Of a stretch of DNA of 9,557 nt, positions 1-7,123 are shown piece after piece. The stretch is from the NCBI GenBank assembly GCA_021835265.1, contig JAKBQK010000170.1:1-9557 (forward strand), given 5' to 3'. Positions within the stretch are counted from its first letter, which is position 1; every line of letters starts with the position of its first letter. The notes below the pieces were generated by a model. The model was not told where the DNA came from and did not search any database. It saw only the letters and a list, made by a program, of their open reading frames with translations. A program made the translations under genes and the position numbers. This DNA comes from Thermoplasmata archaeon. Its GTDB lineage: Archaea; Thermoplasmatota; Thermoplasmata; Thermoplasmatales; Thermoplasmataceae.

Positions 1-1
1 T

Positions 2-661
2 CTGCTGTGGAATATAATTATCTCAATCGACGGCAATGATGGAACAGAAATGTATGTACGAAATATTATGAACGAGTACCCATTTGTAAGTTATACTAAG
101 GGCAAGGGACGAAGTGGAAAGGGTGGAGCTATTAAGCGCGCTTTTAACTCTAGACTAGGTGATTTTATAATTTTGATGGATTCAGATGGTGCTATCGCAT
201 TCAAGGACATCCTAGATAGCATCCCACTTTTAAATAAATATGATGTAGTTAACTTTGACAGGTACAAAAACAACACAAACAAAATACCTTTTATCCGTAG
301 ATTTGTAAGTAGGGGGTATAATATTTATTTAAGAATACTTCTGGGTCTCAATATCGATGATACTCAATGTGGCTATAAAATAATGAAAACAGACGTTGCA
401 AAAAATATATTTACAAAGATTACCATATCAAACGGTTTCTTTTATTCTAATCTTTTCTTCTATCTCAAGCAACTCAAAACCCCTGTTATAGAAGTCCCAA
501 TAAAATACAACCATGTTGAGGGAAGCAAATTCAATGTGTCTTCTATGGTGTTAGGTGGATTTGTATCCGCGATGGCGTTTCGTATAAGAATGTCACCTTT
601 AGGAAAATTTATACCTACGGCTATGTATGAATTATATTACCGCAAATTCCGGTGGATTTAA
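2..661 (+). CDS. Family 2 glycosyltransferase, dolichyl-phosphate mannosyltransferase-like (5' end outside window)
   Basis: The frame is open from base 2, so the start lies left of the window; the internal ATG at 50 is not the real start. Residues before it read IIISIDGNDGTE, the usual DDGSTDGT-like nucleotide-binding segment of GT-A family 2 enzymes. Then come GKGGAIKRAF and FIILMDSDGA, where DSD is the metal-binding DxD motif, and DTQCGYKIMK, a hallmark of the DPM1-like subfamily. These enzymes transfer a sugar from an NDP-sugar to a polyprenyl/dolichyl phosphate or to a glycan at the cytoplasmic membrane face. The visible part has no multi-pass membrane domain, so it resembles the short soluble DPM1 type. 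Substrate and product cannot be told from sequence. It is the only intact gene on the left side, separated from the remaining glycan genes by about 2.8 kb of decayed sequence. Confidence 0.88.
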   Translation: MLWNIIISIDGNDGTEMYVRNIMNEYPFVSYTKGKGRSGKGGAIKRAFNSRLGDFIILMDSDGAIAFKDILDSIPLLNKYDVVNFDRYKNNTNKIPFIRRFVSRGYNIYLRILLGLNIDDTQCGYKIMKTDVAKNIFTKITISNGFFYSNLFFYLKQLKTPVIEVPIKYNHVEGSKFNVSSMVLGGFVSAMAFRIRMSPLGKFIPTAMYELYYRKFRWI

Positions 662-904
662 ACTCATATTTGGCTGTCCTCTCTATTATTGATAATAAGT
701 CAAATTCAACTATAATTGATTTGATAGGGCCTATCCAAAGCCTACCTTCCCGTCTTCCCGAATTTAATTATACGTTGGTAGTTAATTTATTGGCTTATTA
801 TCACTCTTTTAGATTCTATTAAAATTCATAAATTGGCCATTTCAGATGTGGTCATAGTTCTATTGACAAGATAGTCAATGATGCAAAAATTATACAATTC
901 TTAC
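662..904. other. AT-rich spacer with no recognised gene
   Basis: This lies between the glycosyltransferase stop and the end of the ATPase pseudogene. I find no known product. A plus-strand frame starting at GTG 652 stays open for 56 codons to TAA at 820-822, overlapping the glycosyltransferase end, but it matches nothing I know and could be chance. ATTGAC-AAGATA-GTCAAT at 862-879 is a 6-bp-arm hairpin just beyond the ATPase stop. It has no following T-run, so I do not call it a terminator. Confidence 0.4.
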
Positions 905-2128
905 TTATTGGAAAAGCATTCTCCAAATTGGCGTGAACTTGATTTTCTTTCCTTCTAATGTTTCCTCGTTGCTATAATCCCAGGATACTATCTGTAGGTT
1001 GTTGCATAGTAGTTCTCTGGAAGCTATTAAAAGAGCCTTAATCTCTCTAGCATTTATTTCATCTATCAAACTCGCATTAGTTACATTTATCAGAGTGTTG
1101 ATAATTCTGCCATTCCTAATAACAAAATCCACTTGATTTCCGGAATAATCCTTCCAATAGTTTATTTAATAAGGGTTAGACAATATTGCCTTTTCTTTTT
1201 GAAGGCGGAAAAAGACAGCATTTTCCATGAGTTTACCTTTTTCCTGTGTTTGGTTAAGCATGCTAATAGATTCTTTTAGCTTGAAAGAGAATCTTTCTAT
1301 TATGAACAACAAGTAAGAGCTTTATAGGTAAGAAATTTAATTTTGCACTGTGCTCTTTCCTGAAAGTTGAAGAACGCTACCTATTCGCCTATAGGAAATC
1401 TCAGAAGTAGAATTTGATATCAGGTATCGTGCCATGTCCTTCATCTTCTCTTGAACCTGATCCTATAACTAAAAATTGCATCTCTTTCTAAGATATCTCT
1501 AAAGAGCATTGGAAGATATGCATTTCCAAGTTTATAGCTAATGGAAAACTCCCTGAATTTAAGCATCTTTTACGTGCATTTATTACTTTGACCTTTTCGA
1601 GCGTAGTAAAAGAAGGACACTTTGGGATGCCGGTCTTTTCAAAATCCAAAAACTCATTTAAGCTGAATGGTAAGAGTGCATGATCTGCATCCCTTCCAGT
1701 AATTAATGAGGCCAGTTCTTTGCTTAAAAGGATTGCATTACTGCCGTTATGATCATTTTTTTGTTTTAACTAGCCTAAAAACAATCATCTCCCTTCTTGG
1801 AACATTCTGAATTTGATCTGGAACAACCACATCAGGTGATTGCTCTTTCAACTCATGTGAATTCAGAAGGTGCGATGTCTAAACGATCATCATCAAAGAT
1901 CACATATCCATATTTGGTGTTTTGTATAATTTGAGATTCAAATACAGACTTACCGGATCGTCTTGGACCAGTAATAATGTGAGCTGCACTGGGCAAGAGG
2001 ATTATATTAGCAAAATTTGCTCTTCAATCTATTGTGTCAAGGGAATGAATGAGGTTGATCATCAAATTATTCTGGTTCTTGATAACATCCATTACCGTTT
2101 CAGCATCCATTTCCAAAGTATAATGCAT
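905..2128 (-). pseudogene. Decayed archaeal AAA-type ATPase (COG1373-like, DUF4143-type C-terminus)
   Basis: Translation of the minus strand from ATG at 2128 gives MHYTLEMDAETVMDVIKN, then an in-frame TGA (2024-2026), then HIITGPRRSGKS with an apparent Walker A motif (GPRRSGKS, 1946-1969). Past a frameshift near 1865 the frame reads VVVPDQIQNV, the Walker B region, where the family usually has DEIQN. Next come LLSKELASLITGRD, SLNEFLDF, a winged-helix-like MKDMARYLISNSTSEISYRR (from 1444), GKLMENAVFFRL and finally NYWKDYSGNQVDFVIRNG to a stop at 905. At least three stop codons interrupt the C-terminal half, as well as frameshifts near 1740 and 1865. The order and about 400-codon length match the family of archaeal ATPases with a C-terminal nuclease-like domain; their function is poorly known. 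It is unlikely to make a working protein. The final 75 codons remain open but are only a fragment. Confidence 0.85.
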
Positions 2129-2428
2129 TAATTGACAAAAACTTACCGATACTATAGGGATGATTGGGAAAGACTATCCCACTATGATGAGTAAGTATTA
2201 TTACCATTCAGGAATAAGTTTAGCTAATTTTAGACTTTCGGATTAAATTTCTTGTTTTAGCATGTTAAGAGTTTTATAGATATATAAGAGATGTCTCTTG
2301 GGTTTTACCAAAAATCTCAACCTTATGATTGTTGGATCCTGCCCTCCATGATATTTCGGTAATCTAAGAGAATTACTTTCACTATACCGTATAACCACGG
2401 TTATACCGCATTATTAGTTATCAATGAT
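2129..2428. other. Spacer between two pseudogenes; possible unidentified coding remnant
   Basis: No recognised gene. One minus-strand frame is open from 2410 down to a TAA at 2243-2245 (56 codons), then continues protein-like to 2201. It contains LPKYHGGQDPTIIRL and KRHLLYIYKTLNMLKQEI, followed after the stop by SESLKLAKLIPEW. It has no good start codon and I do not recognise the family, so it is either a third decayed gene or a chance open frame. A short inverted repeat sits at 2389-2406 (separate entry). Confidence 0.3.
2389..2406. repeat. Perfect 8-bp inverted repeat with 2-bp centre
   Basis: GTATAACC-AC-GGTTATAC, perfect in both arms. It is overlaid by a direct repeat of TATACCG at 2383-2389 and 2402-2408. 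It lies about 20 bases past the end of the gmd pseudogene. The form would suit a dimeric regulator's operator or a remnant of a recombination site, but nothing nearby shows which; chance is possible in AT-rich DNA. Confidence 0.45.
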
Positions 2429-3408
2429 TTAGTTTGCATACAGTTTCAAATTATTTCTAATCATTAATTTTACTCAGTCCATAAGTTTCATGTGTGGTTC
2501 CCATTTAATTGACAAGTTACCCTTTGAATAAATTGCCATATATTTCTTCAACTCTAAAGGCCTATAAAATTCCTTACTGACTTTAACCATTGTCTTCTCG
2601 TGGAATAGTCCAACCTCGTTAAGCCCACTGCTTATTTAGCTAAGTTCAATATCAATCTCCTTGAAGGTAGCCTCAGCGAGCGCGCGTACCGTATAAGATT
2701 CTCCGGTGCCCAAGACGAAATCATCCAGATAGTCTGATCGAGACTTTTTCCATGTTCAGTATACATAATCTTTGGCATACCTCCAATCTATAACTGCATT
2801 GAAGTTGCCTAAAATTAATGGTTTCTCTATCTCGTATTAAATCTTCGCAACCAGTCTAGATATTTTTCTTGTGACGAATTCTAATCCACGAACCTCTGAT
2901 TCATGATTGAAAAGTATCCCGTTGACCATGAAGGTCTTGTAAGCGTCTCTATAGGTTCCTATTATTCATAAACCAGCTATCTTAGATAACGCATAGGAAC
3001 TTCTTGGATAAAATTGGGTTACCTCGTTCTGCAGAGTCTCCTTTGGTTACCCCAACAGATCCAATGTGGCAGCAAAATACACTCCTGTGTCTAGAGAAGA
3101 ATCTTTTATGGCTTCATAGGTTAAAAGCGCGTTCTGAAAACTATATCCCACAGAACTCTGCTCAGCAAGGTGGTATATCTCTCCAGGTTTCTCATTTTGG
3201 GGAAGGTCAGATAGAAAGTTGCCATCTGTTATGTCGCCATAATGGAAGGCGATCTGCTTTTTCATACCCTCTGGCAGGAGATCCACGGTAACTTGAGTCA
3301 TTGAGCCATTTCGCCTCAGAATGCCGTGAACTTAATATCCCTTTGACAGAAGAAATTGAGAAAGAAAATATCCGCCCTGACTGAAATGCCTGTAATTATT
3401 GCTTTCAT
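2429..3408 (-). pseudogene. gmd: Decayed GDP-mannose 4,6-dehydratase
   Basis: The intact enzyme converts GDP-mannose to GDP-4-keto-6-deoxymannose, precursor of GDP-rhamnose, fucose or perosamine. Minus-strand translation from ATG 3408 gives MKAIITGI, a frameshift, then QGGYFLSQFLLSKGY, a stop, and VHGILRRNG, matching the Rossmann N-terminus of Gmd. Then one frame reads HYGDITDGNFL, EIYHLAEQSSVGYSF, FYPRSSYALSK (the SDR YxxxK motif), [37 protein letters not shown] and FYRPLE. These are Gmd signatures in the right order. Seven in-frame TAA/TGA codons break it, one replacing the Trp usual after YAY in the active-site helix. A stretch around 3070-3110 also looks about a dozen codons short. Its start is 25 bases after the GT4 gene on the same strand, so it was once part of that operon. 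The 84-codon open piece at 3047-3301 is only a fragment. Confidence 0.92.
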
Positions 3409-3433
3409 TATGGGGAATTGAATAGGTTATATA

Positions 3434-4549
3434 TTACGATTTCAAGATAATCGATTTATTATGATGTCCGTCAGCTATTTCCTGAATAAGTGTTTCCCAC
3501 AATTCAACCGTTTTATCCCATTCGTATTTTTTTGCTACCTCAATAGGAGTTGACCACCATCTTTTTGGATTACTCAGTATTGAGAAAGCAGCATTTGAGA
3601 GTGCTTTTCTATCACCATCCCTGACTTTGATACCGTTCATTTGATCTTCAATGGCATCCCTAACACCAGGAACATTATAAGCAACGGTGGGTGTTCCGGC
3701 TGCCGAGGCTTCAAGAATTGAGAGGCCCCAACCCTCAGTGACAGAGGTATGTACATTCAGCCACGAAGAAGCAACAATACTTGAAAGTTCTGTGTCAGAA
3801 ACTCGCCCTTTGAATATAGCATGGTCCTTCAGGTTTAGTTCAGAGGCCAATTTTTTCAAAGTAGGTTCCTCCGGACCTACACCAATGATAAAGAGATCGA
3901 CAAGTTTCATTTTTTCGAGGAGACTTTTCAACAGAAATAGACATTCTTGCGGTCTCTTGTATTTCCTCATCCCCCCGAAATAAACCAGAACTGGATTTTG
4001 GGTCTTAGGAATAGGATGAAACAGATTTAAATTGACTCCTGGTGGATTCATTACTATTTTATCCTCTTTTATTCCAAGTTTGAGAAGGTCATTTTTTGAT
4101 GTGGTTGATTCCGTCATGAAGAGTGTATTGGGGTAAAAGATGAAGTAGCATTTTTCTATGGCTGTTATTACTTTAGCAAGCAAAAAATTTACCTGCCCTG
4201 GAAGGGACCTGGCGTGAAGATGGCGAAAAAACACGATATTGTGTTTATTCATAATGGTCGAAGAAATCCATGGCACTGCATGCCCGAGGTCATTTACAAC
4301 CAGGTCATATCCATTCTTCAATAAGAATATTGGAAGAGCAAGATGCGGGCCAACACTCTTTTTAAAGCGATAAATCTTGATCCCATGCAAATCCTCAGTC
4401 TGTTCGCACCCCTCCCATCCTCCGGTTAACAAGGTAATTTTATGCCCTTTTTTTACTAGTCTTATGCATACCTCGTAAATTGTCCTCTCTGCACCTCCTG
4501 CCTTTGGGTTTAGAGGGTCCCGGTGTGCAAGCCATAGTATCTTTACCAC
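3434..4549 (-). CDS. GT4-family glycosyltransferase (GT-B fold)
   Basis: Transfers a sugar from an activated donor to a growing glycan with retention of configuration; cytoplasmic or peripheral to the membrane. The N-terminal Rossmann domain opens KILWLAHRDPLNPKAGGAER, with the glycine-rich acceptor-side loop. The donor domain has VYFGGMRKYKRP, IIGVGPEEP, FKGRVSDTEL and EGWGLSILE, the EX7E motif at about residues 272-280, followed by AAGTPTVAYNVPGVRDAI. The roughly 371-residue length is normal and no membrane segment is evident. I chose GTG at 4549 because it puts the first beta strand right after the start; TTG at 4558 in the same frame would add three residues, and neither has a clear ribosome binding site. 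It lies 42 bases after the FkbM stop on the same strand and 25 before the dead gmd, implying one operon. Donor sugar unknown. Confidence 0.9.
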   Translation of the reverse strand: MVKILWLAHRDPLNPKAGGAERTIYEVCIRLVKKGHKITLLTGGWEGCEQTEDLHGIKIYRFKKSVGPHLALPIFLLKNGYDLVVNDLGHAVPWISSTIMNKHNIVFFRHLHARSLPGQVNFLLAKVITAIEKCYFIFYPNTLFMTESTTSKNDLLKLGIKEDKIVMNPPGVNLNLFHPIPKTQNPVLVYFGGMRKYKRPQECLFLLKSLLEKMKLVDLFIIGVGPEEPTLKKLASELNLKDHAIFKGRVSDTELSSIVASSWLNVHTSVTEGWGLSILEASAAGTPTVAYNVPGVRDAIEDQMNGIKVRDGDRKALSNAAFSILSNPKRWWSTPIEVAKKYEWDKTVELWETLIQEIADGHHNKSIILKS

Positions 4550-4591
4550 ATATCCCAATTTGAACGGTTGATAAAAAGTTAAACCCCAGAT

Positions 4592-5290
4592 TTAGGTTTT
4601 TAATTTCTTAAAAACACCAACCACAAGATTGTCTGAATTAGATAATTCAATACCTCCGATTATTTTACTCATACCGGGATTCTCTCCGCTTTCTGTGAAT
4701 CTATTATATAAACGAAAGGTATCTTTTGTATGCAAAGCAATTGATTTGAAAGCATTAAACAAATATGCAGACCTCTTTATCCTTCTAAACCCAAAGCCTA
4801 GATTTGCCATAATAGGGAGGAGTTCCCGCTGATAAGAATCATGAATTTCTATAGCTAAGTAATCCAATTTTCTAATTATCTCTAAACTAGAAGGTATGAC
4901 TGTTTTTTCTGCTCCCTCAATATCCATTTTCATAAACTTTACAGTCTCTCGATCTACATTAACGTCATTTAGAATGTTGAAAAGTGAGTCTGCCTTCGTG
5001 TTAAATCTCTTACCCTTAAATTCCAGGGTTAGATCAACTGCGTGATCTGATACCGCCATATTAAGTGGGATAACATTATTACACCCGTTCTCCTTAAGAT
5101 TCTTTATTAAGGTTGTAAAATCATCGGGAGATGGTTCTACAGCAATCACTTTACCTTTATTTCCTATTACCTTGGACGCAAGTATGGAAAACTCCCCAAT
5201 TCCGGCACCAAGATCTACCACTGTGGAATACTTTGGTATGTATTTGCTTCTATAAACGTCCAGAATATAGCACTCTACAATTGCGGCCAA
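4592..5290 (-). CDS. FkbM-family SAM-dependent methyltransferase, possibly N-terminally truncated by a nonsense codon
   Basis: Likely O-methylates a sugar hydroxyl on the glycan made here, using S-adenosylmethionine. Motifs: VVDLGAGIGEFSILA (SAM motif I, about residues 24-38), VIAVEPSPDDF (motif II), AVSD, and KFMKMDIEGAEKT, the FkbM signature, near residue 119-131. The longest uninterrupted frame starts at TTG 5290 and gives 232 residues. Upstream in the same frame the sequence stays clearly protein-like (VLGGLVLEI, FHIQYNDPHDLAA) back to a TAG at 5372-5374, and ATG 5398 lies eight codons before that. From that ATG the length would be 268 codons, close to the 261-residue paralogue at 6307-7092. 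Either the gene is a recent pseudogene or a shortened product starts at TTG. It leads the minus-strand operon. Confidence 0.82.
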   Translation of the reverse strand: MAAIVECYILDVYRSKYIPKYSTVVDLGAGIGEFSILASKVIGNKGKVIAVEPSPDDFTTLIKNLKENGCNNVIPLNMAVSDHAVDLTLEFKGKRFNTKADSLFNILNDVNVDRETVKFMKMDIEGAEKTVIPSSLEIIRKLDYLAIEIHDSYQRELLPIMANLGFGFRRIKRSAYLFNAFKSIALHTKDTFRLYNRFTESGENPGMSKIIGGIELSNSDNLVVGVFKKLKT

Positions 5291-5398
5291 ATCATGAGGA
5301 TCATTATACTGGATATGGAAACCTCTAAAGTTTATCTCTAAAACTAGACCACCTAAGACTCTTATGCGATTCTATATTATAATTTTTCCTTGGATCAT
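5291..5398 (-). other. Probable original 5' end of the FkbM gene, with in-frame TAG
   Basis: In frame with the FkbM gene, ATG at 5398 reads MIQGKIII, then TAG (5372-5374), then NRIRVLGGLVLEINFRG and FHIQYNDPHDL straight into the conserved AAIVECYILDVY. The paralogue has 37 residues before its ILENYVLDVY and this reading has 39, so the extent fits. This part is coding-like but cannot be translated from the ATG without passing the stop. Confidence 0.7.
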
Positions 5399-5420
5399 AG
5401 TGCGATAGAATTCACAAAAA

Positions 5421-5427
5421 AATTTAT
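5421..5427. promoter_or_regulatory. Candidate shared TATA box for two divergent genes
   Basis: AATTTAT, within a run of seven A and three T, lies 25 bases before the TTG at 5452 (+) and, read on the other strand as ATAAATT, 23 bases before the ATG at 5398 (-). Archaeal TATA boxes sit about 25 bases before the transcription start, so both genes could have nearly leaderless transcripts. No clear BRE was identified. Inference from spacing and composition only. Confidence 0.4.
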
Positions 5428-5451
5428 CGGAAACAAACGATTCGTATAGTA

Positions 5452-6258
5452 TTGATATCAATAGAATTGATCTCTAACGGAGAATATCATCTGAGGGACA
5501 CGTTAGAATCGATAAGAAGGCAGGATTTTAACGATTTTGAGATATTATGCGTAGACAGTTCTGGCAGAAAGGAGGTTGAGGGTCTTCTAGAAGATTATGG
5601 TTGTAAATTTGTTGAAATGCCAGTCGAGACACGTCACCTCAGTGCCAGGTATCAATCCCACTTGAATTCAAAAGGGGAATGGTGCCTTTTGCTTGATAGC
5701 ACAAGACCGCTTAAGAAAGGAACCCTTAGCAGTCTTATGAAAAATTATTCTAAGTATGATATGACAATCATAAAGGAAGATAGTATAGGTACTGGTTTCT
5801 GGGTAGAACAAGCAAGGAAACTGACTGATATTAGCATATCACAATTTAATAGGCTGGAAATAGAGACTCTCGCCTTTTTATTGCCTAGGTTTTATAGAAG
5901 AGAGGTACTCGATTTCTCCTTCTCGAATATTAAGGAAATTACTGAAAATGTGTTTGATAAGATTAGCTACGGAGAGCATCATCTTATCTTTGAGGAGGCA
6001 AGAAAATTTAGCAGAAATATAGGTCTCACTGATGATCCTTTAATTTCACACTTCGAAGACGATTCATTGCTTAAAATATTTAGAAAATACCACCGGTATG
6101 GTAGATCGCAGAGGGTATTGAACCTAATAGAAAACTCTGAGACAAAATATTTTTTTAGACATGTAAGAAAGAAAATCCCTCTTCTTAAACGTATTGGCAC
6201 TATTCCAATTTCCACTGCCAGGATACTACCTTTTTTAGTGGGATATTTTTTATTTTGA
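5452..6258 (+). CDS. Family 2 glycosyltransferase with altered DxD motif
   Basis: Begins ISIELISNGEYHLRDTLESI, where GT-A family 2 enzymes have ISIVxPTYNxExxLxxxLxSI, then DFEILCVDSSG (nucleotide-binding Asp) and GEWCLLLDSTRPLKKGT at about residues 75-91. That last block aligns with the LDSDR-type DxD region, but the second Asp is Thr (DST, residues 82-84). The C-terminal half is divergent and ends in a hydrophobic segment (ARILPFLVGYFLF) that could touch the membrane. TTG at 5452 is the start because it falls just before beta strand 1; the frame is open upstream to 5401 but holds no ATG or GTG. It is first of three plus-strand genes, divergent from the FkbM/GT4 operon. Fold assignment is good; activity and substrate are uncertain given the DxD change. 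Confidence 0.82.
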   Translation: MISIELISNGEYHLRDTLESIRRQDFNDFEILCVDSSGRKEVEGLLEDYGCKFVEMPVETRHLSARYQSHLNSKGEWCLLLDSTRPLKKGTLSSLMKNYSKYDMTIIKEDSIGTGFWVEQARKLTDISISQFNRLEIETLAFLLPRFYRREVLDFSFSNIKEITENVFDKISYGEHHLIFEEARKFSRNIGLTDDPLISHFEDDSLLKIFRKYHRYGRSQRVLNLIENSETKYFFRHVRKKIPLLKRIGTIPISTARILPFLVGYFLF

Positions 6259-6292
6259 TCTGCTGTTCTCACCCTTGGGAATACTCTAAAAC

Positions 6293-6297
6293 GGTGA
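6293..6297 (+). promoter_or_regulatory. Ribosome binding site supporting the GTG start at 6307
   Basis: GGTGA lies nine bases before GTG 6307. It is the best Shine-Dalgarno-like site among the glycan genes and decides this start; the ATG at 6305 is followed directly by a stop in its own frame. Confidence 0.6.
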
Positions 6298-6306
6298 AAT
6301 CTAAAT

Positions 6307-7092
6307 GTGAAACAGTTTATACAGAATAGTTATCAGGAACCTGTGGAAGTAAATATTATTTCTAAATCTGGCTCTTCCTTTGTCATAGAGTACCAAACAT
6401 ATGGGCACTTTCAAGGCATATTAGAAAATTACGTCCTTGACGTATACATGACTCAAGAATATAGAAAAGGTGACGTAGTAATAGACCTAGGCGCGGGTAT
6501 AGGGGACTTTTCTATACTAGCTGCCAATGCAGTCGGGGAAAACGGGAAAGTATTAGCTATAGAGCCTAGCACCAGAAATTTCAACCTTTTGAAGAAAAAT
6601 CTGATTAGGAACAATATTAAAAATGTTATAGCTTACAATTATGCAGTTTCGGATAGTTCAAAAATGATCACTATTCAGTATGAAGATGAAAAATATGAAG
6701 TGCAAGGATTTCCAATTGAACATATTCTTCGAGATGCTAATATAGAGCACCCAGATGTCTTTAAGATGGATATAGAGGGGGCGGAATTAAATGTGGTTCT
6801 TACGTCCTTGGGTACTTTAAAACAATGCTATATGATTCCCATTGAACTGCATGATACAAAGGAGTCAATCGATAAAATATTATTACCAGTTGGTTTCAGT
6901 TATATATCCTTTAATCAGGGAAGAATGCTTAAGAATATCCTGTCTTACTCACTCAGACATCCTTTACGTGTGTGGCAATTATACCGCCAGTATAAATTAT
7001 TTGGAGGGAAACGATCTGTGTCTGCACTCTACCAAGGTACTGAGATAACAAACATCGGGAAAATAGTTACTGGAGTCTATCATAAATATTAA
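6307..7092 (+). CDS. FkbM-family SAM-dependent methyltransferase
   Basis: Predicted sugar O-methyltransferase. VVIDLGAGIGDFSILAA (residues 57-73) is SAM motif I, VLAIEPSTRNFNLL motif II, NYAVSD motif III, and VFKMDIEGAELNVVLTS (151-167) the FkbM signature. The N-terminal 40 residues form a small beta-rich lead-in ending ILENYVLDVY, shared with the minus-strand paralogue, so this 261-residue protein looks complete. GTG start with GGTGA upstream. It follows the preceding glycosyltransferase by 48 bases and precedes the next by 31, consistent with an operon. Similar in layout to the 4592-5290 protein but clearly diverged, so the two probably methylate different positions or sugars. The C-terminus (TEITNIGKIVTGVYHKY) resembles the other's GIELSNSDNLVVGVFKK. 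Confidence 0.9.
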   Translation: MKQFIQNSYQEPVEVNIISKSGSSFVIEYQTYGHFQGILENYVLDVYMTQEYRKGDVVIDLGAGIGDFSILAANAVGENGKVLAIEPSTRNFNLLKKNLIRNNIKNVIAYNYAVSDSSKMITIQYEDEKYEVQGFPIEHILRDANIEHPDVFKMDIEGAELNVVLTSLGTLKQCYMIPIELHDTKESIDKILLPVGFSYISFNQGRMLKNILSYSLRHPLRVWQLYRQYKLFGGKRSVSALYQGTEITNIGKIVTGVYHKY

Positions 7093-7096
7093 ACGC

Positions 7097-7104
7097 CTTT
7101 TATG
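7097..7104 (+). promoter_or_regulatory. Candidate TATA box for the glycosyltransferase at 7124
   Basis: CTTTTATG is centred about 24 bases before ATG 7124, the spacing expected for a leaderless archaeal transcript, and no Shine-Dalgarno site precedes that ATG. Weak, because such motifs are common in AT-rich DNA. Confidence 0.3.
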
Positions 7105-7123
7105 TCTTCAGATTGGTATAAAA

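Noticed and set aside
1922..2131. Plus-strand 69-codon open frame
   Set aside because: It is antisense to the Walker A end of the ATPase pseudogene and has no protein-family character.
2158..2180. GGGAT...ATCCC hairpin upstream of the ATPase pseudogene
   Set aside because: Arms of only five bases and a 13-base loop; expected by chance.
3004..3291. Plus-strand 95-codon open frame
   Set aside because: It is antisense to the gmd pseudogene, whose minus-strand reading has clear Gmd motifs.
2429..3408. Stop-codon reassignment or recoding to explain in-frame stops
   Set aside because: Both TAA and TGA are involved, a frameshift is also present, and the intact genes around use normal stops; ordinary decay fits better.
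3687..3983. Plus-strand 98-codon open frame inside the GT4 gene
   Set aside because: Shadow of the donor-domain coding sequence on the minus strand, which carries the EX7E motif.
5372..5374. TAG read as pyrrolysine in the FkbM gene
   Set aside because: No pyrrolysine genes are visible here, FkbM proteins are not known to use it, and the site is in the variable lead-in rather than an active site.
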